A stretch of DNA of 64,000 nucleotides from positions 35,112,247 to 35,176,246 of the forward strand of contig CM038719.1 of assembly GCA_021613375.1 (NCBI GenBank), written 5' to 3'. The stretch is from Megaleporinus macrocephalus. Its lineage: Eukaryota > Chordata > Actinopteri > Characiformes > Anostomidae. Position numbers and translations under genes: made by a program. Below, piece after piece: positions 49,281-62,300 of this stretch. Under the pieces are notes generated by a model. It was given only the letters and a program-made list of their open reading frames with translations. It was not told the DNA's origin and did no database searches. Position 1 is the stretch's first letter, and each line of letters opens with the position of its first letter.

Positions 49281-49967
49281 ACACTTCAAAGGTGACTCTT
49301 TACACATACAGTTGTACGCACCAGTTTGGGCGCCCCGCTGAAACAACATATTACTATAACTATAACTATTACTATACTATAAATATAACTAAGTGAAAAT
49401 AAGTAAACACATCTTCTACTCAGTTAATGCTGATTTGCGACATTTAGCATAAATATAATGCGTCTTGTGCAAAACTCTGAGCACATTTTAGATTTTGGCT
49501 CCAAAATACTTACAATCTATGATCTACAGTTTGCTCGCAGTTGCAGTTTCGAACAATCACAAAATAATGAACTGTTTGAACTTTAGTTTATTTTTAACCC
49601 AAACTCAGAGACCGGTCTTTGTTTTAGAAACCTTTAAATGCACAAATCTGACGCTGTATGATAAAAGTTCAATGTTTAACACCGCATGCAAAAAGTTGCC
49701 TTCAATGCCGCTTAATGAAGATAAACTTTACACTCGCCTGGAATGTATGACGTAAGATACATCTGTATACATACAACTTACATTTCTTTGTTGTTAGATT
49801 TATTGGATTTTATATTGTGCTTTACAACAAGCGAAAAAGAAATGAATGTTTTATCCTACAACAATAAAGTACTGACTATATTTAAGCAATCCTTTAATGT
49901 TAAATATATCACTTACTATTTTAAAATCAAATTAGCAGGGTCTAATATGATGTCGGAATAAGTAAGA

Positions 49968-49970
<3 letters not shown>

Positions 49971-50040
<70 letters not shown>
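49971..50040. repeat. (TA)n microsatellite, block Z
   Basis: Pure TA run. Confidence 0.95.
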
Positions 50041-50044
<4 letters not shown>

Positions 50045-50656
50045 TCGAATATTATGTGAGGACATCTATGACCACCTGACGAGAAAATTTATTGACGAAA
50101 AAAAAACATTTTATATGTGAGGATTTAGCACATGTTTAAACTAAAATAGACAAAATCTTTTTTTTTGCTTTGCTTTCTTTTATATAACCCTGCTTTCTTT
50201 TAGCACACTTTATCGAGCAAAAAGACTCTGCCTGTTCATCTATCATTAATCTATCTATTTAATAACGTGCAAATTATCTACACTTTCTTTAGTAGTTAAT
50301 GTGAAGATCTTTTATTCACCCTACAAAAAGTAGAGGTAGAGGAAGTAGAGGTTTTTTTGTGGAAGATCCTGACAGAAACCTGGTCAGAGCGATATAAAGT
50401 TAAAGAAATGAACACCAGCATCTTTACAACCACCGTAATGCTGATCGATATTATTTCTTATTCAAAGCGTTTTAGTTTGAGCAATCAAATCTAATCTGAG
50501 TCTAATATCATGTTCTTATTTAGTTTCTTGACTGTTCACATTGAACACACTTCAGTTACTGAACTTATTCTTAATGAACCGTTTGGTCTGGATTTTAAAG
50601 CGAAGACTGACAAACTTGTTATTCAATTATAAACGTTATTTAAGATCATTTCCTAG

Positions 50657-50701
50657 CTGAACTGACGGTCACTGAGGTTCCTTTCCCCCAGTAGTAGCAA
50701 A
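50657..50701 (-). pseudogene. JH segment of block Z, broken splice donor
   Basis: J with CYYWGKGTSVTVSS. The donor after TTCAG reads CTAGGA instead of GTAAGA, so normal splicing to a C exon is lost. The heptamer reads AACAGTG (50702-50708) with the base at the cleavage edge changed; 23-bp spacer and nonamer ACAATATAC (50732-50740) are intact. Confidence 0.8.
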
Positions 50702-50865
50702 AACAGTGACGAACTACCCCCCACTACCCGCACAATATACTACACACACTAGAGTTCCCGAGTTTTTTTTTTCAATTCACCATAAAACCGCACATTTCCC
50801 GCGCAGATTATTGCAGTTAGAAAGCTGTGAGTTATACGTGCAGCGTCTGTTTCTAATAAATTGGC

Positions 50866-50890
50866 TCTTACCTGCGCAAAGACAGTGTCT
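50866..50890 (-). pseudogene. JH relic in block Z (Y2 equivalent, body deleted)
   Basis: Same deletion junction as at 34207-34240. Confidence 0.55.
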
Positions 50891-51047
50891 ACCTTTACAC
50901 ACTGTATACGCGTTTCCTATAAATATTATTATTATTATTTATAGCGTTTAATATAAATATTATAATCGTTAAAGTGTTCACTGGGGGTTAATAGTAGTGT
51001 TGCTCATATTTATCCAAACCATGCCCTAAGTAATAATAAACAAGTGT

Positions 51048-51255
51048 TGTGCCGAATTTAGCACCCCCGCCAGGAAAAGCACCCCTCTCGGGAGCGCACG
51101 CTCTGTCGCTTGAATCGAAAGCTGAGATAATCCGCTGACATTACTTTGTTTGTTTTGACCAAATACACTTAAATACGTCTCATTTCACTAACCAATGTAC
51201 GTACGCGCTCCCGAGAGGGGTGCTTTTCCTGGCGGGGGTGCTAAATTCGGCACAA
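51048..51255. mobile_element. MITE-like element, block Z copy
   Basis: Same element and flanks as at 34390-34604, one G fewer in the right arm and a changed last few bases. Carried along by segmental duplication rather than a second insertion. Confidence 0.75.
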
Positions 51256-51256
51256 G

Positions 51257-51279
51257 ACCCGGACCTACTTACCAGAGCT
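51257..51279 (-). pseudogene. JH relic in block Z (Y1 equivalent, donor end only)
   Basis: Same truncated donor end as at 34606-34626, beside the second MITE copy. Confidence 0.5.
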
Positions 51280-51651
51280 TACCAAATACGTATAATACAC
51301 ATACTAATAATACACATGTATTATTAACGTACAGCATCTGTTTCGGGTTGGGCCGGATTTCAAGTAAGAGATTTTAATGTACACAGTACAAACTGATTTG
51401 GAGTCAGTAGAGGGAAAATAAATAAGTGACCTGCTGTCTTAAACACTGTCTTTAATATTATTATTAACTTCAAATAATGAATTAAGCGAGAATGACACAC
51501 TGTAACTGTTCTGTTCACTGAAACTGCCAGTTTAGTCACTAGTATATGTTGTTTGTTTGTCAGTGAATTTTCCTTTTTTGACAGAAATTTCACGCACTGA
51601 CACGTTTTCTTTCTCAATTTTCTCAAAACATGCACTCCCTATTTCTCCTAT

Positions 51652-51658
51652 ACTCTCT

Positions 51659-51701
<43 letters not shown>

Positions 51702-51743
51702 GAGAGAGAGAGTGAGAGAGAGAGTGAGAGTACGAGAGAGAGC
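51652..51743. repeat. (TC)n-(GA)n inverted simple repeat, block Z
   Basis: Same structure as at 34994-35074, longer TC arm. Confidence 0.85.
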
Positions 51744-52249
51744 GTGGTGAGAGAATATTGCAATCACATGACTAGAACTTCAGTTTAACTACAAATTAAA
51801 TACATGTTAAAACTTTATTTTTATTTTTTAATAAAAAACCCACACACGCACACACACAAACAAACAGCTTTGCTAAATCATGTTTTCTAAAATCTCCTTC
51901 ATTTCTTACTTATTTCATAAATGTATTATTTACAAATAGCCAATGTGGCGAGCTGGTAATAAAATGCTACAAGCTAATGCTAGCTAAGTTAAGGTCAGCA
52001 TATTTTACGACCTACCTTCTCGAAAATGTCCTCATCCTCCTTAGATATCTTTCTTGACCTTTGTTTGGTCCAGTTCTTCACAGGGACATCCATCTTCCTA
52101 TGAATCAAATATAAAATCTGCTACATCCATAATTAAAAAAGTGATGGAACTCTGTAGAGCTGCCCATCAGTACCAGATCCACACCATCACACTGAATTCG
52201 ATATGCTAATCCCTCGAGACTGAGGTCAGCTTCTCATTTGAATGTTTTG

Positions 52250-54704
52250 TAGTGTTTTTAATGTTCATTCAGTTCAGACTTAGCTGATCACTACTTGTCA
52301 CCTGATATGCTGATTTAGGCTCTTTTAATATATAGTTTGTATTCTTTTAATGCTGGTAACATTGTCCTGTAAGGACATTCACCACCTTTCTGTTAAAATT
52401 TCCCGTTCACTTTAAATAGTACAGCAGTTACTTTCTGGCATTATAATATCTACTGCCCTATTTTAGGTGGAATGAAAACATTTAAACAAGTAGCTAGCAA
52501 ATTAGAAGATAGTTCAGTACAACCTGTGTGGGGTTTGTGCATTCTGGCCTACTGTAGAAGCATGACGGTGGCAGTGTTTGCTGGAAGAGGACCTGCTCCT
52601 ATGTAGATATGCAAGGCTCTTTCTAAGCCAATGGAAACACAATTATTTGTAGTTGCAGGTAATTATACACTAGTGAAAACATAGTTTTGTATTTTATATT
52701 CCATTTCTATTTCTAATAACACATCATTATCCATCTGCTGGACTATTCTTTACCTGCATACAGTTCAGTTTTTTAGGGATATTTCTGAAGATATATAAGA
52801 TATTCCATGTGCATAAGGAAAGAGAAAATTAAAGTAAAATAACTTGAAAGAAGAAGAAGAACCAGCGGGTCAAACAGTTATTAAAAGCTACAGAGAAAAG
52901 AGGATTCCAAACAATTGCTTAACCACCAAAACCTTTCTGATCGTATAAAGATGTTCCAGAGTCTAGATGTTCCAGAACTGTACACCTCACCTTTCCATCA
53001 ATGTGGTGATAAAACCTTGTCATAGCCAATGAAGCAGGTAAACCTGTAGACACCTGAATTACGTACCCTAATGCTGGTTTAACTTAGTTGAAGTTTTGCC
53101 AATCATAAAAATACTGCATGGTCACCACTGGTCAAGTTGTTTTTGCATCATTTTGTAATGGCCTCAGGAACTGTTCAACAACTTTGCACGTCCTCTCAAA
53201 TAATGCAGTTAATTCAATTTCTTATTTACTTCAGCTCAGTTAATTTTTTTAGAATGAAGCCTCTTTCACTAAAAATATGAAGTAAACCAAGTTTTGTGAC
53301 ACCAGAGGGCACTAGCCTACTTGTTTTGTTGAACATACTTTAATCTGGACTCTCAACTGGACTATATAAGAGCTCCAGGCAGCTGTTGTTTTGATAATGT
53401 ATGCATGATACAGTAGAAATTGCAAAAAGGAGAAGAGATGCCAAAATCGAGAAGAATAAATATCTTTCAGGACAACTATTCCAGAGAGATCTCAGGAAGG
53501 TCACAGACCAGCACAACAACATTTATAAAGCTACTGAAAAGGGAACAAACGTAGAACAGCAAGGATTGTTTTTCAGAAGATACAGGAGATAAGACGTAAA
53601 TCACAGTTAAAAAGAACAACAAAAACCAAGGGTTAGGTTCTACAAAAACAAAAATAAAGAGAAATAAAGTATTAATATATTTAAAATACTTTGTGATAAT
53701 TAGACTTAAGTCAGTAAATTTGTAGTTATTGTCTTGAGATGTTAGTTACTAGCTGCAATATTAATAAAGCTTAAAAAGGCATGATAATGGCTACTTAACA
53801 TGATATGAAAAGTAATGAAATGACACCCTGGTTATTACAGCAATCTGCAGCCTGTGAATGATCAACCACTGGCTTGTAAGCACTTTATTAAATCAGTAGA
53901 CTTGATAATTGGTAAAAAGGAGATTTACTCATCAAAAATAAATAATGCTGCTATTTAATGCTCAAATATATTCCAAACAGCCACATGCAAAATGCTCTCT
54001 TTACCTGTTTTACTAACCTTCCATCTAAACGTTTCAGTGCCCAGCTGAGAGCGGGTGAAGCAGGGGATGGTTTCTGGGCTTCCTTGAGATTTAATATTCA
54101 AACGCATGAGAAGATCTCTGGAGAATATTAAAATACACAACAGGATACAGACAACAGAGTGGTACAGGAGCGAGACTGGCATACCAATTCTTGTCCTAAC
54201 ATTAGATGCAAAACATGTAATATCTAAAGAGTAAATATAGCTTATTATTTACAAACACTGAATAGAGCAGAAATGTGTTTGTGTTTGTAAGGGAGATGTT
54301 TCAATCAACTTTAAAGTTTAATGAACCCCATAATGTGAAGGCTGCATACCAGATAATGGTTTTCCTAGAACCCTATATCCAAACCAAGAACTATTTAGAA
54401 CATTGTTTATAACACTGCAGAAAAACAAATGTGCTAACCAGCTTCTTGTGGAGCGCCACATGTTACTGGAAGCATTTCTTCATGAAAATGTATAGACTGC
54501 TTAAGACTTCAAACTGTTGACCGAATGGTGGTGGATGGGTAGGTGAGCAGGGTTAGCATTATGGAGAATTATTAACAGCCCACTACTTTCTAAAATTATT
54601 TAAGATTATTTTGGGAGGGTGTAGGATAGTTATGTAAGGTTTAAAGCAATAACAACTTAAATAAATAAACATAATGGATAATAAATACTTAATAGTGGTA
54701 GCTT
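52250..54704. other. Paralogous downstream block of cluster C
   Basis: Co-linear with 13.3-16.5 kb. No VH, D or other gene recognised between the J block Z and TM2 of cluster C. Confidence 0.6.
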
Positions 54705-54950
54705 CTTGTCAGCTGGCCATCTGAAGATCATGCGGTTATAGAATCATTTGTATTCATACTTCCGGTTCACACAAGCATAACAGATGTTTAAATAAAAGCT
54801 CCCGATGCTGTCAGTGTCTTTGACACCTGTTTTCACTGTTCTTTCAGATGAGCAAAAAAAATGCATGTGAGAGCTTTTTTTGCTTTTCACGCTCTTTCAC
54901 TTCCTCCCAACAGCAGAACAGATGTGTATATGACCTTTCTAGAAAGAATT
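54705..54950 (-). promoter_or_regulatory. Recurrent downstream element, copy 5 (cluster C)
   Basis: CAGCTG 54710-54715, CATCTG 54718-54723, CACCTG near 54828, minus-strand GGAAGTGAAA at 54904-54895. Lies 1.0 kb 3' of TM2 of cluster C. Confidence 0.42.
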
Positions 54951-55802
54951 TCACATGCTTTCTGAGCTTTGTGTGAATTATATTAAGGGATTGAATTTAT
55001 TGGTAGATCCTGCACTGAGAAATGCGTTACATGTTTTGTTGATTTTCTGATTTTAACAGTTTGCTGTTAAAACTGAATGGAGGGCTCTGAATGGAGGGAA
55101 CAAATTCTGATGCTATTTTTCTAACATTTGCAACAAACACACAAACAAACAAATGAATAATGTGGTAATATCTTTACTTAACATAGGGGTGAACATGGTT
55201 GCTTTGCCCTAGGGCTTAATTAACAAAAACATGAAATTCACTAAATTTAAAAAGAAATTCAGAGCCACCCCGCTATGTATCCAACATATGTCATTGTAAA
55301 CTATACTCTTTCTCATTTTAAATGTTTTTTTTTAATGTCAACACATTGAAACAACTATCATGTTTTAAAGGTACAAATGTGGCGTGTTTTAGTTTAAAAT
55401 ATTCCAAATTTAAGTGTAGAGAAGTACCATTTAGACTGTTTGTCAAATAGTACATAGAAACCTTTGAAACCTTTAGCTAAAGTCCCTAGCAAGAAACCAC
55501 ATTCAGCAACAAACAAAAGACGTGATGTAAATAGAAGTAGACCAAACGTTAACATTGGTGCTGATTTCCACCACTTGATGTGTGATTACAGACTAGAGGC
55601 ATGAAGTTTAATGCTGAACCTGCAACATTTCTTTTAGACTGGCAAACAAACAGGAGGGACTGTACATTTCTTTGTTTCTTATGATGAGATTGGACAACAC
55701 AATTTTCTTATGATATGTTAAGTCTTATCAATTGCTCTTCTTTAATATAAGTTTTTATTATGCGTCACTAAATCAAGGCAAAAAGCTTCTTGTATTTGTT
55801 TA
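54951..55802. other. Spacer between TM2 of cluster C and the recurrent element
   Basis: AT-rich, partly homologous to 16.74-17.34 kb but longer; nothing else recognised. Confidence 0.45.
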
Positions 55803-55808
55803 TTTATT
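55803..55808 (-). terminator. Poly(A) signal AATAAA, membrane IgD of cluster C
   Basis: Minus-strand AATAAA about 130 nt after the TM2 stop, same place as in cluster A. Confidence 0.55.
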
Positions 55809-55937
55809 TCAGTTTTAAATGAAAGTACAAGTATAAAACCTTCACACCGACATTTAAACAGAGAAAACAGAAGCAGAAAGCAGACAGACTTTTAGAAAAC
55901 GTGGAAGCCAATGTCTCCATTTGTTCATCATTCTTTA

Positions 55938-55949
55938 TCATGATTTTAT
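55938..55949 (-). CDS. ighd: IgD TM2 exon coding part, cluster C (IKS-stop)
   Basis: After TTTTTCAG the frame reads Ile-Lys-Ser-stop. Poly(A) signal AATAAA at 55808-55803. Confidence 0.7.
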   Translation of the reverse strand: MKS

Positions 55950-56252
55950 CTGAAAAACACAAATTGATCAGGAGGAGTTATAAACATGTAGCTGGCTCAA
56001 TAAGTATCCAGGCACTTCAACCACTGGTAAACTTGAATGTAAATTCTGGTGGAGAAAAAGCACAGAATCTAAGTCTGTATTTCTTACAATGGTGTAGCTG
56101 GACTTCTGTTCGTTGACAAATGAGTTTGACCTTTTGATTTCTATAGAAGTCTCAACATAATGATGCTGCTGTCTGAATCAGTATTTCAAGATGCTGCATA
56201 TTTTTTATTATAGCAAGTCTTTCCTAAACTGAACATCTATTTATCTATTTAT

Positions 56253-56333
<81 letters not shown>

Positions 56334-59300
56334 AAAAGCAAAAAAAGAAAGAAAAGGAAAAGTATCTCCAAAATGCCAACTTTAGAGTAAATGTATCTAG
56401 AAATGTTTCCAACATTTCTACCATCATGATTTTTTTTTGTGGCACAAATGTTTACTTCTTAACCTTTTTTATATAAGATTATGAATGGTTTTACCTTGAC
56501 AAGGCAGAGAACAGTGCTGTAGATGAGAGAGAAGAGGAAAAGGAAGATGAAGGATGAGGCGGTGGACCACAAGCTGTTGAACTCATCTTCCACCCAAGTG
56601 TCCTTATCACATTGTACATGTGATTCAGGATCAGGACACGGAAACTCACCTGAAACATGTACACACACGTATTTTGATATGTGTTGTGTAACATACGTAT
56701 GTGCTGTGTTGCTAAATGTTGTTTACAGTGACTACATAAGAGAACACCACGAAACAAAAACAGACTTGGGGGGTTGGGATTACAGGAATGCTGGTTTGGT
56801 CAGATATTAGATAATATTGAACTTTGTTCATGTTTTTAAATGTCTTTAAAAACATCATCTACACCAACCCTGTACACCTATTTTGCTTATGAAGCTTTTG
56901 AGAAATTATGGCCTAAACAATGTTAGATCTTGCCAGATAAGATGCAATCCCTAGAACTGTGGGGTTTTGGTTTCTCACCCAAGGCCATGGCATAGGAGTG
57001 AATAGGAGGAATGCATAGGAGATGGGATTCGAGCCCACATCCTTCTGGTTGCTGGGTCTCATGTATATAGTCAAATATGGACTGTTATATGAGTCGCAAA
57101 TTGTCTAAGTGAATTTAGCCACAGATTTTAGCCACAAAAGAATCAAAGAGAGCAAACTAAGGGGTCATAAGGGGTTTTTTAAATGAACAATGCACTATAT
57201 AATGCCAAATGCAATTGTGCATATTTATTGTTTTAAATGTTGCAGCAATTATTACACTACTAAAAGCACAAGTGAATATAGACTCATATTTCTGAAGGTC
57301 AGCTGTGATCATCAACTGCCCATAAACTTCTGGTCACATTTATTCTAATTTAATCTAAAATGCTCGACCCACATGTGAACACAAAACAAAGAACATGATG
57401 ATGAACAAAAACAGAGAAAGCAAAAGACAGAGCACAACAACGTCCATTCAAGACACATAACACAGTGAAACAAGCAGAGGCCAGTGTTTAAGTATAAGGA
57501 CATTTTTTTTTTAATTATTTTCATTATTGCTTAATAATCATGTAAATAATAACAATGTCTTAGACTGGCTGGGTTTAGAGCATTGCCCATGCAACATCAT
57601 ACAGCAAACAAAAAGCACAAAAACGAGTAAACACACATACAAAACACAAGAGAGGCATCGTTCACAGGCAACGAGCAGAGGCCAGTGTTTAAGTATAAGG
57701 ACAGAGATTTTTATCATTTTCATTATTGCTTGATAATCATGTAAATAATAACTATGTTTTAGACTGGCTGGGTTTAGAGCATTGCCTATGCAACATCATA
57801 CAGCAAACAAAAAGCACAAAAACAAGTAAACACACATGCAAAACACAAGAGAGGCATCGTGACAAACAGCATCTCAGACCATTCAAGTGAACTCAGCGAC
57901 GATCTAACACAGGATATGGAGGACAGTTGACTTTACTGTTAGATGTTGTTGTTGTTGTCGGTGTGCTGCCTGTCTCCATGTTGCCATCTTTGACTGCACA
58001 AGCGAATTTTGCACTGTTGTACTGCTGTCCAGTCACGGTTAAAGAGCTGAGGACAATCAGTGTGTTGTCGTTTTTGGTGGTGGTGGCCGTGCTGTTGCCT
58101 TCCATGTACTGACCACCATCTATTTGCCACATGACATACACATCCGCTAGGTCAGAGCTGCTGACCTTACAAACCAGGGAGACCAGGTCAGACTTAGAGT
58201 CATCCAGCTTGTAAATGGTAACAGAAGGCCGGCGGCCTACATGGGGAAAGATCATATTTAAGACGATACAAGATGATTTCAGAAATTAAGTGTTTTAATA
58301 TCATAAGATTTGACTCCAGCAATAAAAGACTCACCTCCTTTTTTAACACTGATTTTGTCAGACAATGTGTTTTGGTCCTTTGAGGTGGAGCAGGACACTT
58401 CTTTACCTGAAAACCAGACTGACTCATCAAGGGTCAAAATGCTAGTTTTGGAAAACGGTGGTCCTGTTTGTGTAACATCACCATTCTGAACATTAAGAGA
58501 TTCCTTTCTCAGATCTTTAACTGCCCACGTCACATCCATTTCATTTACCTCCTTCCTATTATCACCATTTATCACGCACTTGATTATTGCCTTTTTGTTT
58601 ATGAAAAGTTCCTTCACTTGAGGTGGGTTAATTTTCAGGGTGAGTTGAGCTATATAAAAAGAAAAGCAAAAAAATACTGATATTAATAAGCAAAACATAG
58701 TTAAATAAAATCACAAGTTAACTGCAAAGATGTTAAATTACAGATTAACTGATGCAATGTTATTTTAACTGTCCAGTTCAATAATGAATATGAGCTCATA
58801 ATCTCAAAAATTTAGCCTTAATTGGTGAGCATTTACATTTAAATTGGGCAGACAGTGCATAAATTACTACCATTATCATATGTAACCTGCCCCACAAATG
58901 TTTAGGTTCTATAAATAAGACTATAAAAGGTCTTGAATTGATTTCAAATGTGGAATTTGCATTTGGAATCTCTTGCTGTTAACTCTTAATATAAAGTCCA
59001 AAGAGCTTCATTGCCATCATTAGATTGGAAAATCCAAACAGATCTATCACAAAGACAACAAAAAACGTTAGGAGTGCCAAACAAACAGTTTGATTCCTTT
59101 TTTAAAAAAGAAAAGGCTCAAAAGATGATGGAAAACAATTGCAGTAGATGACTTCTTTTGGAAGAATTCTTTTCCTGGTGAAGATGAAAACCAAAATCAT
59201 AGTGAAAACTTTTACAAAATACATCTAAAAAGGCCTGTCGATTTCTGGAACAACTCTTATGGACAGATGATCAACTTGTTGATGAGAAGAGGATGGGGAA

Positions 59301-62300
59301 AGCAAGGAACAGCTCATGACCCAAAATATACCACCTCACTTGGAAGGAGTGGCATAAGCATGTATTGCTGCCGGTGGAACTGGTTCCCTTCCCAGCAGGA
59401 TGAATTCTGAAGTGTATATCTTCAACTTTAGATTTGGCCAAATGCTTCAACAATGCTTCTCAGTGCTGTTGAATAATGAACTGAGGTATACTACGAAAGC
59501 AAAGTAAGACATTTGTACAATAAAGAAGTCAAATCACCAGTCATTCATCTGACCTCAACTGACCTCAACTGACAAACAACCCTGCATTTCCCATACTGAA
59601 GGCCAAACTGAAGATAAAACACCATAAAAACAAGCAGGAACTGAAGACAGCTACAGTAAAGGTCTGACAGGGTATCACAGAGAAGAAACCCAGCACTATG
59701 TGTAAACTACAGATTACAGACCAGAGGTAGTCACTGACTGCAAATGATTTGCAACTTAGCGTTACCACGATGATCAAGGTGTTCCCACAGCTGCTGAGTT
59801 GGGTTCAAGTCTGGGAAATTAGTGGATCAGTGTAGCACTTGGAAATCTTGGTTAGCGCATCCAAGCAATGTGGGTCATTTCTAGTTACATGATGTGTCGA
59901 ATTGTCTAGCTGGAAGTGTACTTGCTGTGTGTATGTGATCTGCAAGAATGGGTTCATAACGAAATTTGTTGAGAGTGTCTACCAGTGTCTGCCAGGAAAA
60001 CATTCCCCAGACCACATAGAAAGTGGTGATAATAATGTGACTTGAAGATGTACAAATAAATTTGACAAAGTCCAAATATTTTTTTTGGAATATAACTGTA
60101 TGTGGGTTCCTGTTTTTATCCCTGGCACTGATAAACGGAGTACTTAATATGAGTTTAGCTAGAAATTGAATAAGTTTGGCATATTACGTATTATAGGAGA
60201 CGTAATATACATGACATTCTGTCAGATATATTGAGTGCCATATTACTAATATTGCATGTATTTTTACACTTATATACTTTAATACACTTATTAAGTAAAT
60301 TGATATCTCTATATATTACTGTACAGCAAAACATAGAGAAAAATCTAGATTACTGGATTACCTTTGGATAACAAATTTTCAGAGTATGTTCTTCCTCCAT
60401 GTGTGACTTCACAGGTATATTTGGTTCCCGGGCTGGAAGATGCCAGACTCTCGTCGAGAACACTGACTGCTCTGTAAGAACCCGAGTCACTTTCTGTGGT
60501 TTTCCACTCCTGGCCTTTAACATCACTGTCATTCTTTTTCCACTTGATTGTCAAGGCTTTTGGGTAGAAGTCCTTAATGATACACATTATGGATTGTCCA
60601 AATTCCACCATATGGATATTTGGTGGAGAGTTTGCTAGAAAATCAAGGACAAGTTTCTCAATTTAACAGCAATAAAACTCCAATAACGAACAATTAATAA
60701 CATGCATTTAAATGTGATGACATAGATGACATAATATAGGAGATTCTTTCAGATATACTGAGTGCTATATTATTCATATTGCATGTATTCGTACATGTAC
60801 TTATTATAATATGCTTATTAAGAAAGCTTATATTAGGAAATTCATGAGAAATGTCTTTACCCTTAGATGGCGTGCTTGATCTCGGCTGGTAATTATTCTG
60901 CATGTTGGCATCTTTGACCACACAAGCGATATCGGCGCTGTTGTACTGCTGACCAGTCACGGTTAAAGAGCTGAGGCTGATTGGTTTGTTGTCGTTTTTG
61001 ACGATGTTGGTCATGCCATTGCCTTCCATGTACTGACCCCGATTGACCTGCCACATGATGTACACATCCCCAACATCAGAGCTGCTGACCTCACAAACCA
61101 GCGACACTGTGTCAGAGTCACGGACAGATTTATCCGGCTTGTAAAGGGTAATAGAGGGGCGTGTGCCTACATGAGAAAGATCATATTTAAAATTAGGCGA
61201 TACAAGATAGAAGATACACACATTTCAGAAGAAGTGTTTTAATGTGGTCTAAAAAGATTTGACTCCAGCAATAAAAGACTCACCTCCTCTTTTAACACTG
61301 ATTTTCTCAGAGGTTGATTTCTGGCCCAATGAGGTGGAGCAGACCACTTCTTTACCAGAAAACCAGTCTGACTCATCAATGGTCAGTGTACTTGTTTTGG
61401 TAAATGATGATCCTATTTGTGTAACAGCCTTATGTGCTATTCCTAAGGTTTGCTTGTTGCCTCCAACCGTCCATGACACTGTGGCTTCTTTAACCTCCTT
61501 CTCCTTTTCACCATTGATGACACACCCAATTACAGCTTTTCCGTTTATAAAAAGTTCCTTTGCTTGAGGCGGATTGATTTTCAGAGCGAACTCAGCTTCA
61601 TAGAAAAGAGAACTTTTAATTAATAATACTTTAAATAGATTATAGATTAATTGTTTGTGCATTAATATCTCTATACATTAATGTGCAGTACTGTGCAAAA
61701 TTATGGGGAAAATCTAGATTTCTGGATTACCTTTGGATGACAAATTTTCAGAGTATGTTCTTCCTCCATGTGTGACTTCACAGGTGTATCTGGTTCCCGG
61801 GCTGGAAGATGCCAGATTCTCATCGAGAACACTGACTGCTCTGTAAGAACCCGAGTCACTTTCTGTGGTTTTCCACTCCTGGCCTTGAACATCACGGTCA
61901 TTCTTTTTCCACTTGATTGTCAAGGCTTTCGGGTAAAAGTCCTTAATGATACACATTATGGATTGTCCAAACTCCACCAGTTGGATTTTTGGTGGAGAGT
62001 TTGCTACAAAATCAAGAAAAAGTTTCTCAATTTAACAGCAATAAAACTCCAATAATGAACAATTAATAACATGCATTTAAATATGATGACATAGATTACA
62101 TAATGAAGGAGATTCTTTCAGATATACTCAATGCTAAATTATCCATGTTATATATTGTAATATCCTTATAAAGAAAGCTTATATTAGGAAATTCATGAGA
62201 AATGTCTTTACTTTTAGATGGCGTGCTTGATCTCGGCTGGTAATCATTCTGCATGTTTGCATCTTTGACCACACAAGCGATATCGGCGCTGTTGTACTGC

